Shown: in pieces, positions 12,301 to 25,700 of the stretch
How positions within the stretch are numbered: the first letter of the stretch is position 1
Layout of the letters: each line of letters begins with the position of its first letter
Assembly: GCF_032854445.1 (NCBI RefSeq)
Contig: NW_027018196.1
Location: 1 to 59,424 of the forward strand
Length of the DNA: 59,424 nucleotides
Direction: 5' to 3'
From: Liolophura sinensis
Lineage: Eukaryota; Mollusca; Polyplacophora; Chitonida; Chitonidae
The notes under the pieces: generated by a model
Seen by the model: the letters and a program-made list of their open reading frames with translations, nothing else
Databases searched by the model: none
What the model was told of the DNA's origin: nothing
Made by a program: the position numbers and the translations under genes

Positions 12301-15300
12301 ACGTGCCCAGCAACGGCTCTTACTCCATGAAAACCAGGGAAATTTGCAATTTTTCAACAGCTGCCGATGCCTGGCTCAATTCCGCATCTTTTGGCACCTT
12401 ACTGAAGTGGGTCAGTGTTCAGTTGTACTTTTTTCAGCAGACTGTATCAAGTACCTTGTGGTTTTCACGTACAAATGGTGTGGTTTTTCTACACGTAGAT
12501 AAAGACATTGAGATTGTCTTGCACATAGAAGTAAGGCAATTGCTGGGTGAGTTAAATGGGATTGGCCCAAAGATTTGACGTCTTCTGGGCTACCGAAGGG
12601 CACATAACTTATAGTCAAAAGTTGAATATAGTAATGACCAGTCGCGATTGTACAGAGTGCAGTGTAGCCGGTTTCAATTAACAAAAAGACCAGGCAAAAA
12701 TGCAAAAGTGGAAAAACTGTTCCAGTGCTGCTGGTAAGAGGCTAATCCGACGTATTTTGTGACGACAAATCGAATGGTGCAAACCGCGTTGCTCTCCGAC
12801 CAATACTTTTGGCTGTCGTGACAATTGAATGATCATTTATGTCATAATCACGTGCCCAGCAACGGCTCTTACTCCATGGAAACCAGGGAAATTTGCAATC
12901 TTTCAACAGCTGCCGATGCCTGGCTCAATTCCGCATCTTTTGGCACCTTATTCATGTGGGTCTGTGGTCAGTTGTACTTTTTACAACAGACTGTATCAAG
13001 TACCTTGTGTTTTTCACGTACAAATGGTGTGGTTTTTCTACACGTAGATAAAGACATTAAGATTGTCTTGCACTTAGAAGTAAGGCAATTGCTGGGTGAG
13101 TTAAATGGGCTTAGCCCAAAGATTTGACGTCTTCTGGGCTACCGAAGGGCACATAACTTATAGTCAAAAGTTGAATATAGTAATGACCAGTCGCGATTGT
13201 ACAGAGTACAGTTTAGCCGATTTCAATTAACAAAAAGACGAAGCAAAAATGCAAAAGTGCAAAAACTGTTCCAGTGCTACTAGTAAGAGGCTAATCCGAC
13301 GTATTTTGTGACGAGAAATCGAATGGTGCAAACCGCGTTGCTCTCCGACCAATACTTTTGGCTGTAGCGACAGATCAATGATCAATGATGTCATAATCAC
13401 GTGCCCAGCAACGGCTCTTACTCCATGGAAACCAGGGATATTTGCAATTTTTTAACAGCTGCCGATGCCTGGCCCAATTCCACATCTTTTGGCACCTTAT
13501 AAATGTGGGTCAGTGTTTAGTTGTACTTTTTACAGCAGACTGTATCAAGTACCTTGTGTTTTTTATGTACAAATGGTGTGGTTTTTCTACACGTAGATAA
13601 AGACATTGAGATTGTCTTGGACTTAGAAGTAAGACAATTTCTGGGTGAGTTAAATGGGCTGAGCCGAAAGATTTCAGGTCTTCTGAGCTACCGAAGGGCA
13701 CATAACTTATAGTCAAAAGTTGAATATAGTAATGACCAGTCGCGATTGTACAGAGTGCAGTGTAGCCGGTTTCAATTAACAAAAAGACCAGGCAAAAATG
13801 CAAAAGTGGAAAAACTGTTCCAGTGCTGCTGGTAAGAGGCTAATCCGACGTATTTTGTGACGACAAATCGAATGGTGCAAACCGCGTTGCTCTCCGACCA
13901 ATACTTTTGGCTGTCGTGACAATTGAATGATCATTTATGTCATAATCACGTGCCCAGCAACGGCTCTTACTCCATGGAAACCAGGGAAATTTGCAATCTT
14001 TCAACAGCTGCCGATGCCTGGCTCAATTCCGCATCTTTTGGCACCTTATTCATGTGGGTCTGTGGTCAGTTGTACTTTTTACAGCAGACTGTATCAAGTA
14101 CCTTGTGTTTTTCACGTACAAATGGTGTGGTTTTTCTACACGTAGATAAAGACATTAAGATTGTCTTGCACTTAGAAGTAAGGCAATTGCTGGGTGAGTT
14201 AAATGGGCTTAGCCCAAAGATTTGACGTCTTCTGGGCTACCGAAGGGCACATAACTTATAGTCAAAAGTTGAATATAGTAATGACCAGTCGCGATTGTAC
14301 AGAGTACAGTTTAGCCGATTTCAATTAACAAAAAGACCAAGCAAAAATGCAAAAGTGGAAAAACTGTTCCAGTGCTACTAGTAAGAGGCTAATCCGACGT
14401 ATTTTGTGACGAGAAATCGAATGGTGCAAACCGCGTTGCTCTCCGACCAATACTTTTGGCTGTAGCGACAGATCAATGATCAATGATGTCATAATCACGT
14501 GCCCAGCAACGGCTCTTACTCCATGGAAACCAGGGATATTTGCAATTTTTTAACAGCTGCCGATGCCTGGCCCAATTCCACATCTTTTGGCACCTTATTC
14601 ATGTGGGTCAGTGTTTAGTTGTACTTTTTACAGCAGACTGTATCAAGTACCTTGTGTTTTTTATGTACAAATGGTGTGGTTTTTCTACACGTAGATAAAG
14701 ACATTAAGATTGTCTTGCACTTAGAAGTAAGGCAATTGCTTGGTGAGTTAAATGGGCTTAGCCCAAAGATTTGACGTCTTCTGGGCTACCGAAGGGCACA
14801 TAACTTATAGTCAAAAGTTGAATATAGTAATGACCAGTCGCGATTGTACAGAGTACAGTTTAGCCGATTTCAATTAACAAAAAGACGAAGCAAAAATGCA
14901 AAAGTGGAAAAACTGTTCCAGTGCTACTAGTAAGAGGCTAATCCGACGTATTTTGTGACGAGAAATCGAATGGTGCAAACCGCGTTGCTCTCCGACCAAT
15001 ACTTTTGGCTGTAGCGACAGATCAATGATCAATGATGTCATAATCACGTGCCCAGCAACGGCTCTTACTCCATGGAAACCAGGGAAATTTGCAATTTTTT
15101 AACAGCTGCCGATGCCTGGCCAAATTCCACATCTTTTGGCACCTTATTCATGTGGGTCAGTGTTTAGTTGTACTTTTTACAGCAGACTGTATCAAGTACC
15201 TTTTGTTTTTTATGTACAAATGGTGTGGTTTTTCTACACGTAGATAAAGACATTGAGATTGTCTTGGACTTAGAAGTAAGACAATTGCTGGGTGAGTTAA

Positions 15301-15373
15301 ATGGGCTTAGCCCAAAGATTTGACGTCTTCTGGGCTACCGAAGGGCACATAACATATAGTCAAAAGTTGAATA
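9335..15373. repeat. HOR block C: 11-mer (a-b-c-e-b-a-b-c*-b-c-d), 6039 bp
   Basis: Units start at 9335, 9884, 10433, 10982, 11531, 12080, 12629, 13178, 13727, 14276 and 14825. The first five monomers and the last two match block B in class. Positions 6-9 do not: instead of c'-f-g-b, this copy has a second a-b pair followed by c*-b. The equal total length of blocks B and C is therefore not evidence that they are the same HOR. The switch lies near the end of unit 11531, which changes from a b-type body to a d-type 3' end (ATAACATATAG, about 12052-12064) before the extra class a unit at 12080. That unit also carries a private ACAGTTTTGCCG. Confidence 0.85.
11531..12079. repeat. Hybrid monomer, b body with d-type 3' end
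   Basis: The unit matches other b monomers through GCTACCGAAGGGC and then has ATAACATATAG, which elsewhere closes class d units only (2747, 8786, 14825, 19217, 31845, 33493). It is followed by class a, exactly as class d normally is. This marks a crossover point between about 12010 and 12060 that inserted an a-b pair into block C. Confidence 0.75.
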
Positions 15374-18300
15374 TAGTAATGACCAGTCGCGATTGTACAG
15401 AGTACAGTGTAGCCGATTTCAATTAACAAAAAGACCAGGTAAAAATGCAAAAGTGGAAAAACTGTTCCAGTGCTACTGGTAAGAGGCTAATCCGACGTAT
15501 TTTGTGACGACAAATCGAATGGTGCAAACCGCGTTGCTCTCCGACCAATACTTTTGGCTGTAGTGACAATTAAATGATCATTTATGTCATAATCACGTGC
15601 CCAGCAACGGCTCTTACTCCATGAAAACCAGGGAAATTTGCAATTTTTCAACAGCTGCCGATGCCTGGCTCAATTCCGCATCTTTTGGCACCTTACTGAA
15701 GTGGGTCAGTGTTCAGTTGTACTTTTTTCAGCAGACTGTATCAAGTACCTTGTGGTTTTCACGTACAAATGGTGTGGTTTTTCTACACGTAGATAAAGAC
15801 ATTGAGATTGTCTTGCACATAGAAGTAAGGCAATTGCTGGGTGAGTTAAATGGGATTGGCCCAAAGATTTGACGTCTTCTGGGCTACCGAAGGGCACATA
15901 ACTTATAGTCAAAAGTTGAATATAGTAATGACCAGTCGCGATTGTACAGAGTGCAGTGTAGCCGGTTTCAATTAACAAAAAGACCAGGCAAAAATGCAAA
16001 AGTGGAAAAACTGTTCCAGTGCTGCTGGTAAGAGGCTAATCCGACGTATTTTGTGACGACAAATCGAATGGTGCAAACCGCGTTGCTCTCCGACCAATAC
16101 TTTTGGCTGTCGTGACAATTGAATGATCATTTATGTCATAATCACGTGCCCAGCAACGGCTCTTACTCCATGGAAACCAGGGAAATTTGCAATCTTTCAA
16201 CAGCTGCCGATGCCTGGCTCAATTCCGCATCTTTTGGCACCTTATTCATGTGGGTCTGTGGTCAGTTGTACTTTTTACAGCAGACTGTATCAAGTACCTT
16301 GTGTTTTTTACGTACAAATGGTGTGGTTTTTCTACACGTAGATAAAGACATTAAGATTGTCTTGCACTTAGAAGTAAGGCAATTGCTGGGTGAGTTAAAT
16401 GGGCTTAGCCCAAAGATTTGACGTCTTCTGGGCTACCGAAGGGCACATAACTTATAGTCAAAAGTTGAATATAGTAATGACCAGTCGCGATTGTACAGAG
16501 TACAGTTTAGCCGATTTCAATTAACAAAAAGACGAAGCAAAAATGCAAAAGTGGAAAAACTGTTCCAGTGCTACTAGTAAGAGGCTAATCCGACGTATTT
16601 TGTGACGACAAATCGAATGGTGCAAACCGCGTTGCTCTCCGACCAAAACTTTTGGCTGTAGCGACAGATCAATGATCAATGATGTCATAATCACGTGCCC
16701 AGCAACGGCTCTTACTCCATGGAAACCAGGGATATTTGCAATTTTTTAACAGCTGCCGATGCCTGGCCCAATTCCACATCTTTTGGCACCTTATAAATGT
16801 GGGTCAGTGTTTAGTTGTACTTTTTACAGCAGACTGTATCAAGTACCTTGTGTTTTTTATGTACAAATGGTGTGGTTTTTCTACACGTAGATAAAGACAT
16901 TGAGATTGTCTTGGACTTAGAAGTAAGACAATTGCTGGGTGAGTTAAATGGGCTTAGCCGATAGATTTGACGTCTTCTGGGCTACCGAAGGGCACATAAC
17001 TTATAGTCAAAAGTTGAATATAGTAATGACCAGTCGCGATTGTACAGAGTACAGTGTAGCCGATTTCAATTAACAAAAAGACCAGGCAAAAATGCAAAAG
17101 TGGAAAAACTGTTCCAGTGCTGCTGGTAAGAGGCTAATCCGACGTATTTTGTGACGAGAAATCGAATGGTGCAAACCGCGTTGCTCTCCGACCAATACTT
17201 TTGGCTGTAGTGACAATTGAATGATAATTTATGTCATAATCACGTGCCCAGCAACGGCTCTTACTCCATGGAAACCAGGGAAATTTGCAATTTTTCAACA
17301 GCTGCCGATGCCTGGCTCTATTCCGCATCTTTTGGCACCTTACTGAAGTGGGTCAGTGTTCAGTTGTACATTTTACAGCAGACTGTATCAAGTACCTTGT
17401 GGTTTTCACGTACAAATGGTGTGGTTTTTCTACACGTAGATAAAGACATTGAGATTGTCTTGCACATAGAAGTAAGGCAATTGCTGGGTGAGTTAAATTG
17501 GATTGGCCCAAAGATTTCAGGTCTTCTGGGCTACCGAAGGGCACATAACTTATAGTCAAAAGTTGAATATAGTAATGACCAGTCGCGATTGTACAGAGTG
17601 CAGTGTAGCCGGTTTCAATTAACAAAAAGACCAGGCAAAAATGCAAAAGTGGAAAAACTGTTCCAGTGCTGCTGGTAAGAGGCTAATCCGACGTATTTTG
17701 TGACGACAAATCGAATGGTGCAAACCGCGTTGCTCTCCGACCAATACTTTTGGCTGTCGTGACAATTGAATGATCATTTATGTCATAATCACGTGCCCAG
17801 CAACGGCTCTTACTCCATGGAAACCAGGGAAATTTGCAATCTTTCAACAGCTGCCGATGCCTGGCTCAATTCCGCATCTTTTGGCACCTTATTCATGTGG
17901 GTCTGTGGTCAGTTGTACTTTTTACAACAGACTGTATCAAGTACCTTGTGTTTTTCACGTACAAATGGTGTGGTTTTTCTACACGTAGATAAAGACATTA
18001 AGATTGTCTTGCACTTAGAAGTAAGGCAATTGCTGGGTGAGTTAAATGGGCTTAGCCCAAAGATTTGACGTCTTCTGGGCTACCGAAGGGCACATAACTT
18101 ATAGTCAAAAGTTGAATATAGTAATGACCAGTCGCGATTGTACAGAGTACAGTTTAGCCGATTTCAATTAACAAAAAGACGAAGCAAAAATGCAAAAGTG
18201 CAAAAACTGTTCCAGTGCTACTAGTAAGAGGCTAATCCGACGTATTTTGTGACGAGAAATCGAATGGTGCAAACCGCGTTGCTCTCCGACCAATACTTTT

Positions 18301-19765
18301 GGCTGTAGCGACAGATCAATGATCAATGATGTCATAATCACGTGCCCAGCAACGGCTCTTACTCCATGGAAACCAGGGATATTTGCAATTTTTTAACAGC
18401 TGCCGATGCCTGGCCCAATTCCACATCTTTTGGCACCTTATAAATGTGGGTCAGTGTTTAGTTGTACTTTTTACAGCAGACTGTATCAAGTACCTTGTGT
18501 TTTTTATGTACAAATGGTGTGGTTTTTCTACACGTAGATAAAGACATTGAGATTGTCTTGGACTTAGAAGTAAGACAATTGCTGGGTGAGTGAAATGGGC
18601 TTAGCCCAAAGATTTGACGTCTTCTGGGCTACCGAAGGGCACATAACTTATAGTCAAAAGTTGAATATAGTAATGACCAGTCGCGATTGTACAGAGTACA
18701 GTTTAGCCGATTTCAATTAACAAAAAGACCAAGCAAAAATGCAAAAGTGGAAAAACTGTTCCAGTGCTACTAGTAAGAGGCTAATCCGACGTATTTTGTG
18801 ACGAGAAATCGAATGGTGCAAACCGCGTTGCTCTCCGACCAATACTTTTGGCTGTAGCGACAGATCAATGATCAATGATGTCATAATCACGTGCCCAGCA
18901 ACGGCTCTTACTCCATGGAAACCAGGGATATTTGCAATTTTTTAACAGCTGCCGATGCCTGGCCCAATTCCACATCTTTTGGCACCTTATAAATGTGGGT
19001 CAGTGTTTAGTTGTACTTTTTACAGCAGACTGTATCAAGTACCTTGTGTTTTTTATGTACAAATGGTGTGGTTTTTCTACACGTAGATAAAGACATTAAG
19101 ATTGTCTTGCACTTAGAAGTAAGGCAATTGCTTGGTGAGTTAAATGGGCTCAGCCCAAAGATTTGACGTCTTCTGGGCTACCGAAGGGCACATAACTTAT
19201 AGTCAAAAGTTGAATATAGTAATGACCAGTCGCGATTGTACAGAGTACAGTTTAGCCGATTTCAATTAACAAAAAGACGAAGCAAAAATGCAAAAGTGGA
19301 AAAACTGTTCCAGTGCTACTAGTAAGAGGCTAATCCGACGTATTTTGTGACGAGAAATCGAATGGTGCAAACCGCGTTGCTCTCCGACCAATACTTTTGG
19401 CTGTAGCGACAGATCAATGATCAATGATGTCATAATCACGTGCCCAGCAACGGCTCTTACTCCATGGAAACCAGGGAAATTTGCAATTTTTTAACAGCTG
19501 CCGATGCCTGGCCAAATTCCACATCTTTTGGCACCTTATTCATGTGGGTCAGTGTTTAGTTGTACTTTTTACAGCAGACTGTATCAAGTACCTTTTGTTT
19601 TTTATGTACAAATGGTGTGGTTTTTCTACACGTAGATAAAGACATTGAGATTGTCTTGGACTTAGAAGTAAGACAATTGCTGGGTGAGTTAAATGGGCTT
19701 AGCCCAAAGATTTGACGTCTTCTGGGCTACCGAAGGGCACATAACATATAGTCAAAAGTTGAATA
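15374..19765. repeat. HOR block D: 8-mer (a-b-c-e-b-c'-c-d), 4392 bp
   Basis: Units start at 15374, 15923, 16472, 17021, 17570, 18119, 18668 and 19217, each 549 bp. The order equals block B with the three monomers f-g-b removed, so c' (18119, ending GTGAGTGAAATGGG) is followed directly by a c unit with CCAAGCAAAAATG and GCTTGGTGAG (18668). The simplest reading is a whole-monomer deletion by unequal exchange between similar c-class units. The alternative is that block B gained f-g-b. Confidence 0.83.
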
Positions 19766-22700
19766 TAGTAATGACCAGTCGCGATTGTACAGAGTACAGT
19801 GTAGCCGATTTCAATTAACAAAAAGACCAGGTAAAAATGCAAAAGTGGAAAAACTGTTCCAGTGCTACTGGTAAGAGGCTAATCCGACGTATTTTGTGAC
19901 GACAAATCGAATGGTGCAAACCGCGTTGCTCTCCGACCAATACTTTTGGCTGTAGTGACAATTAAATGATCATTTATGTCATAATCACGTGCCCAGCAAC
20001 GGCTCTTACTCCATGAAAACCAGGGAAATTTGCAATTTTTCAACAGCTGCCGATGCCTGGCTCAATTCCGCATCTTTTGGCACCTTACTGAAGTGGGTCA
20101 GTGTTCAGTTGTACTTTTTTCAGCAGACTGTATCAAGTACCTTGTGGTTTTCACGTACAAATGGTGTGGTTTTTCTACACGTAGATAAAGACATTGAGAT
20201 TGTCTTGCACATAGAAGTAAGGCAATTGCTGGGTGAGTTAAATGGGATTGGCCCAAAGATTTGACGTCTTCTGGGCTACCGAAGGGCACATAACTTATAG
20301 TCAAAAGTTGAATATAGTAATGACCAGTCGCGATTGTACAGAGTGCAGTGTAGCCGGTTTCAATTAACAAAAAGACCAGGCAAAAATGCAAAAGTGGAAA
20401 AACTGTTCCAGTGCTGCTGGTAAGAGGCTAATCCGACGTATTTTGTGACGACAAATCGAATGGTGCAAACCGCGTTGCTCTCCGACCAATACTTTTGGCT
20501 GTCGTGACAATTGAATGATCATTTATGTCATAATCACGTGCCCAGCAACGGCTTTTACTCCATGGAAACCAGGGAAATTTGCAATCTTTCAACAGCTGCC
20601 GATGCCTGGCTCAATTCCGCATCTTTTGGCACCTTATTCATGTGGGTCTGTGGTCAGTTGTACTTTTTACAGCAGACTGTATCAAGTACCTTGTGTTTTT
20701 TACGTACAAATGGTGTGGTTTTTCTACACGTAGATAAAGACATTAAGATTGTCTTGCACTTAGAAGTAAGGCAATTGCTGGGTGAGTTAAATGGGCTTAG
20801 CCCAAAGATTTGACGTCTTCTGGGCTACCGAAGGGCACATAACTTATAGTCAAAAGTTGAATATAGTAATGACCAGTCGCGATTGTACAGAGTACAGTTT
20901 AGCCGATTTCAATTAACAAAAAGACGAAGCAAAAATGCAAAAGTGGAAAAACTGTTCCAGTGCTACTAGTAAGAGGCTAATCCGACGTATTTTGTGACGA
21001 GAAATCGAATGGTGCAAACCGCGTTGCTCTCCGACCAAAACTTTTGGCTGTAGCGACAGATCAATGATCAATGATGTCATAATCACGTGCCCAGCAACGG
21101 CTCTTACTCCATGGAAACCAGGGATATTTGCAATTTTTTAACAGCTGCCGATGCCTGGCCCAATTCCACATCTTTTGGCACCTTATAAATGTGGGTCAGT
21201 GTTTAGTTGTACTTTTTACAGCAGACTGTATCAAGTACCTTGTGTTTTTTATGTACAAATGGTGTGGTTTTTCTACACGTAGATAAAGACATTGAGATTG
21301 TCTTGGACTTAGAAGTAAGACAATTGCTGGGTGAGTTAAATGGGCTTAGCCGATAGATTTGACGTCTTCTGGGCTACCGAAGGGCACATAACTTATAGTC
21401 AAAAGTTGAATATAGTAATGACCAGTCGCGATTGTACAGAGTACAGTGTAGCCGATTTCAATTAACAAAAAGACCAGGCAAAAATGCAAAAGTGGAAAAA
21501 CTGTTCCAGTGCTGCTGGTAAGAGGCTAATCCGACGTATTTTGTGACGAGAAATCGAATGGTGCAAACCGCGTTGCTCTCCGACCAATACTTTTGGCTGT
21601 AGTGACAATTGAATGATAATTTATGTCATAATCACGTGCCCAGCAACGGCTCTTACTCCATGGAAACCAGGGAAATTTGCAATTTTTCAACAGCTGCCGA
21701 TGCCTGGCTCAATTCCGCATCTTTTGGCACCTTACTGAAGTGGGTCAGTGTTCAGTTGTACATTTTACAGCAGACTGTATCAAGTACCTTGTGGTTTTCA
21801 CGTACAAATGGTGTGGTTTTTCTACACGTAGATAAAGACATTGAGATTGTCTTGCACATAGAAGTAAGGCAATTGCTGGGTGAGTTAAATTGGATTGGCC
21901 CAAAGATTTCAGGTCTTCTGGGCTACCGAAGGGCACATAACTTATAGTCAAAAGTTGAATATAGTAATGACCAGTCGCGATTGTACAGAGTGCAGTGTAG
22001 CCGGTTTCAATTAACAAAAAGACCAGGCAAAAATGCAAAAGTGGAAAAACTGTTCCAGTGCTGCTGGTAAGAGGCTAATCCGACGTATTTTGTGACGACA
22101 AATCGAATGGTGCAAACCGCGTTGCTCTCCGACCAATACTTTTGGCTGTCGTGACAATTGAATGATCATTTATGTCATAATCACGTGCCCAGCAACGGCT
22201 CTTACTCCATGGAAACCAGGGAAATTTGCAATCTTTCAACAGCTGCCGATGCCTGGCTCAATTCCGCATCTTTTGGCACCTTATTCATGTGGGTCTGTGG
22301 TCAGTTGTACTTTTTACAACAGACTGTATCAAGTACCTTGTGTTTTTCACGTACAAATGGTGTGGTTTTTCTACACGTAGATAAAGACATTAAGATTGTC
22401 TTGCACTTAGAAGTAAGGCAATTGCTGGGTGAGTTAAATGGGCTTAGCCCAAAGATTTGACGTCTTCTGGGCTACCGAAGGGCACATAACTTATAGTCAA
22501 AAGTTGAATATAGTAATGACCAGTCGCGATTGTACAGAGTACAGTTTAGCCGATTTCAATTAACAAAAAGACGAAGCAAAAATGCAAAAGTGGAAAAACT
22601 GTTCCAGTGCTACTAGTAAGAGGCTAATCCGACGTATTTTGTGACGAGAAATCGAATGGTGCAAACCGCGTTGCTCTCCGACCAAAACTTTTGGCTGTAG

Positions 22701-25700
22701 CGACAGATCAATGATCAATGATGTCATAATCACGTGCCCAGCAACGGCTCTTACTCCATGGAAACCAGGGATATTTGCAATTTTTTAACAGCTGCCGATG
22801 CCTGGCCCAATTCCACATCTTTTGGCACCTTATAAATGTGGGTCAGTGTTTAGTTGTACTTTTTACAGCAGACTGTATCAAGTACCTTGTGTTTTTTATG
22901 TACAAATGGTGTGGTTTTTCTACACGTAGATAAAGACATTGAGATTGTCTTGGACTTAGAAGTAAGACAATTGCTGGGTGAGTGAAATGGGCTTAGCCCA
23001 AAGATTTGACGTCTTCTGGGCTACCGAAGGGCACATAACTTATAGTCAAAAGTTGAATATAGTAATGACCAGTCGCGATTGTACAGAGTACAGTGTAGCC
23101 GATTACAATTAACAAAAAGACCAGGTAAAAATGCAAATATGGAAAAACTGTTCCAGTGCTACTGGTAAGAGGCAATTCCGACGTATTTTGTGACGACAAA
23201 TCGAATGGTGCAAACCGCGTTGCCCTCCGACCAATACTTTTGCCTGTAGTGACAATTGAATGATCATTTATGTCATAATCACGTGCCCAGCAACGGCTCT
23301 TACTCCATGGAAACCAGGGAAATTTGCAATTTTTCAACAGCTGCCGATGCCTGGCTCAATTCCGCATCTTTTGGCACCTTACTGAAGTGGGTTAGTGTTC
23401 AGTTGTACTTTTTACAGCAGACTGTATCAAGTACCTTGTGTTTTTCACGTACAAATGGTGTGGTTTTTCTACACGTAGATAAAGACATTGAGATTGTCTT
23501 GCACTTAGAAGTAAGGCAATTGCTGGGTGAGTTAAATGGGCTTAGCCCAAAGATTTCAGGTCTTCTTGGCTACCGAAGGGCACATAACTTATAGTCAAAA
23601 GTTGAATATAGTAATGACCAGTCGCGATTGTACAGAGTGCAGTGTAGCCGGTTTCAATTAACAAAAAGACCAGGCAAAAATGCAAAAGTGCAAAAACTGT
23701 TCCAGTGCTGCTGGTAAGAGGCTAATCCGACGTATTTTGTGACGAGAAATCGAATGGTGCAAACCGCGTTGCTCTCCGACCAATACTTTTGGCTGTAGTG
23801 ACAATTGAATGATAATTTATGTCATAATCACGTGCCCAGCAACGGCTCTTACTCCATGGAAACCAGGGAAATTTGCAATTTTTCAACAGCTGCCGATGCC
23901 TGGCTCAATTCCGCATCTTTTGGCACCTTACTGAAGTGGGTCAGTGTTCAGTTGTACTTTTTACAGCAGACTGTATCAAGTACCTTGTGGTTTTCACGTA
24001 CAAATGGTGTGGTTTTTCTACACGTAGATAAAGACATTGAGATTGTCTTGCACATAGAAGTAAGGCAATTGCTGGGTGAGTTAAATGGGATTGGCCCAAA
24101 GATTTGACGTCTTCTGGGCTACCGAAGGGCACATAACTTATAGTCAAAAGTTGAATATAGTAATGACCAGTCGCGATTGTACAGAGTGCAGTGTAGCCGG
24201 TTTCAATTAACAAAAAGACCAGGCAAAAATGCAAAAGTGGAAAAACTGTTCCAGTGCTGCTGGTAAGAGGCTAATCCGACGTATTTTGTGACGACAAATC
24301 GAATGGTGCAAACCGCGTTGCTCTCCGACCAATACTTTTGGCTGTCGTGACAATTGAATGATCATTTATGTCATAATCACGTGCCCAGCAACGGCTCTTA
24401 CTCCATGGAAACCAGGGAAATTTGCAATCTTTCAACAGCTGCCAATGCCTGGCTCAATTCCGCATCTTTTGGCACCTTATTCATGTGGGTCTGTGGTCAG
24501 TTGTACTTTTTACAGCAGACTGTATCAAGTACCTTGTGTTTTTTACGTACAAATGGTGTGGTTTTTCTACACGTAGATAAAGACATTAAGATTGTCTTGC
24601 ACTTAGAAGTAAGGCAATTGCTGGGTGAGTTAAATGGGCTTAGCCCAAAGATTTGACGTCTTCTGGGCTACCGAAGGGCACATAACTTATAGTCAAAAGT
24701 TGAATATAGTAATGACCAGTCGCGATTGTACAGAGTACAGTTTAGCCGATTTCAATTAACAAAAAGACGAAGCAAAAATGCAAAAGTGGAAAAACTGTTC
24801 CAGTGCTACTAGTAAGAGGCTAATCCGACGTATTTTGTGACGAGAAATCGAATGGTGCAAACCGCGTTGCTCTCCGACCAAAACATTTGGCTGTAGCGAC
24901 AGATCAATGATCAATGATGTCATAATCACGTGCCCAGCAACGGCTCTTACTCCATGGAAACCAGGGATATTTGCAATTTTTTAACAGCTGCCGATGCCTG
25001 GCCCAATTCCACATCTTTTGGCACCTTATAAATGTGGGTCAGTGTTTAGTTGTACTTTTTACAGCAGACTGTATCAAGTACCTTGTGTTTTTTATGTACA
25101 AATGGTGTGGTTTTTCTACACGTAGATAAAGACATTGAGATTGTCTTGGACTTAGAAGTAAGACAATTGCTGGGTGAGTTAAATGGGCTTAGCCGATAGA
25201 TTTGACGTCTTCTGGGCTACCGAAGGGCACATAACTTATAGTCAAAAGTTGAATATAGTAATGACCAGTCGCGATTGTACAGAGTACAGTGTAGCCGATT
25301 TCAATTAACAAAAAGACCAGGCAAAAATGCAAAAGTGGAAAAACTGTTCCAGTGCTGCTGGTAAGAGGCTAATCCGACGTATTTTGTGACGAGAAATCGA
25401 ATGGTGCAAACCGCGTTGCTCTCCGACCAATACTTTTGGCTGTAGTGACAATTGAATGATAATTTATGTCATAATCACGTGCCCAGCAACGGCTCTTACT
25501 CCATGGAAACCAGGGAAATTTGCAATTTTTCAACAGCTGCCGATGCCTGGCTCTATTCCGCATCTTTTGGCACCTTACTGAAGTGGGTCAGTGTTCAGTT
25601 GTACATTTTACAGCAGACTGTATCAAGTACCTTGTGGTTTTCACGTACAAATGGTGTGGTTTTTCTACACGTAGATAAAGACATTGAGATTGTCTTGCAC

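Noticed and set aside
3296-15373. A simple, fixed 11-mer HOR of 6039 bp.
   Set aside because: The 6039-bp offset matches perfectly for the first five and last two monomers, but the middle monomers belong to different classes, so the two copies are not a single conserved 11-mer.
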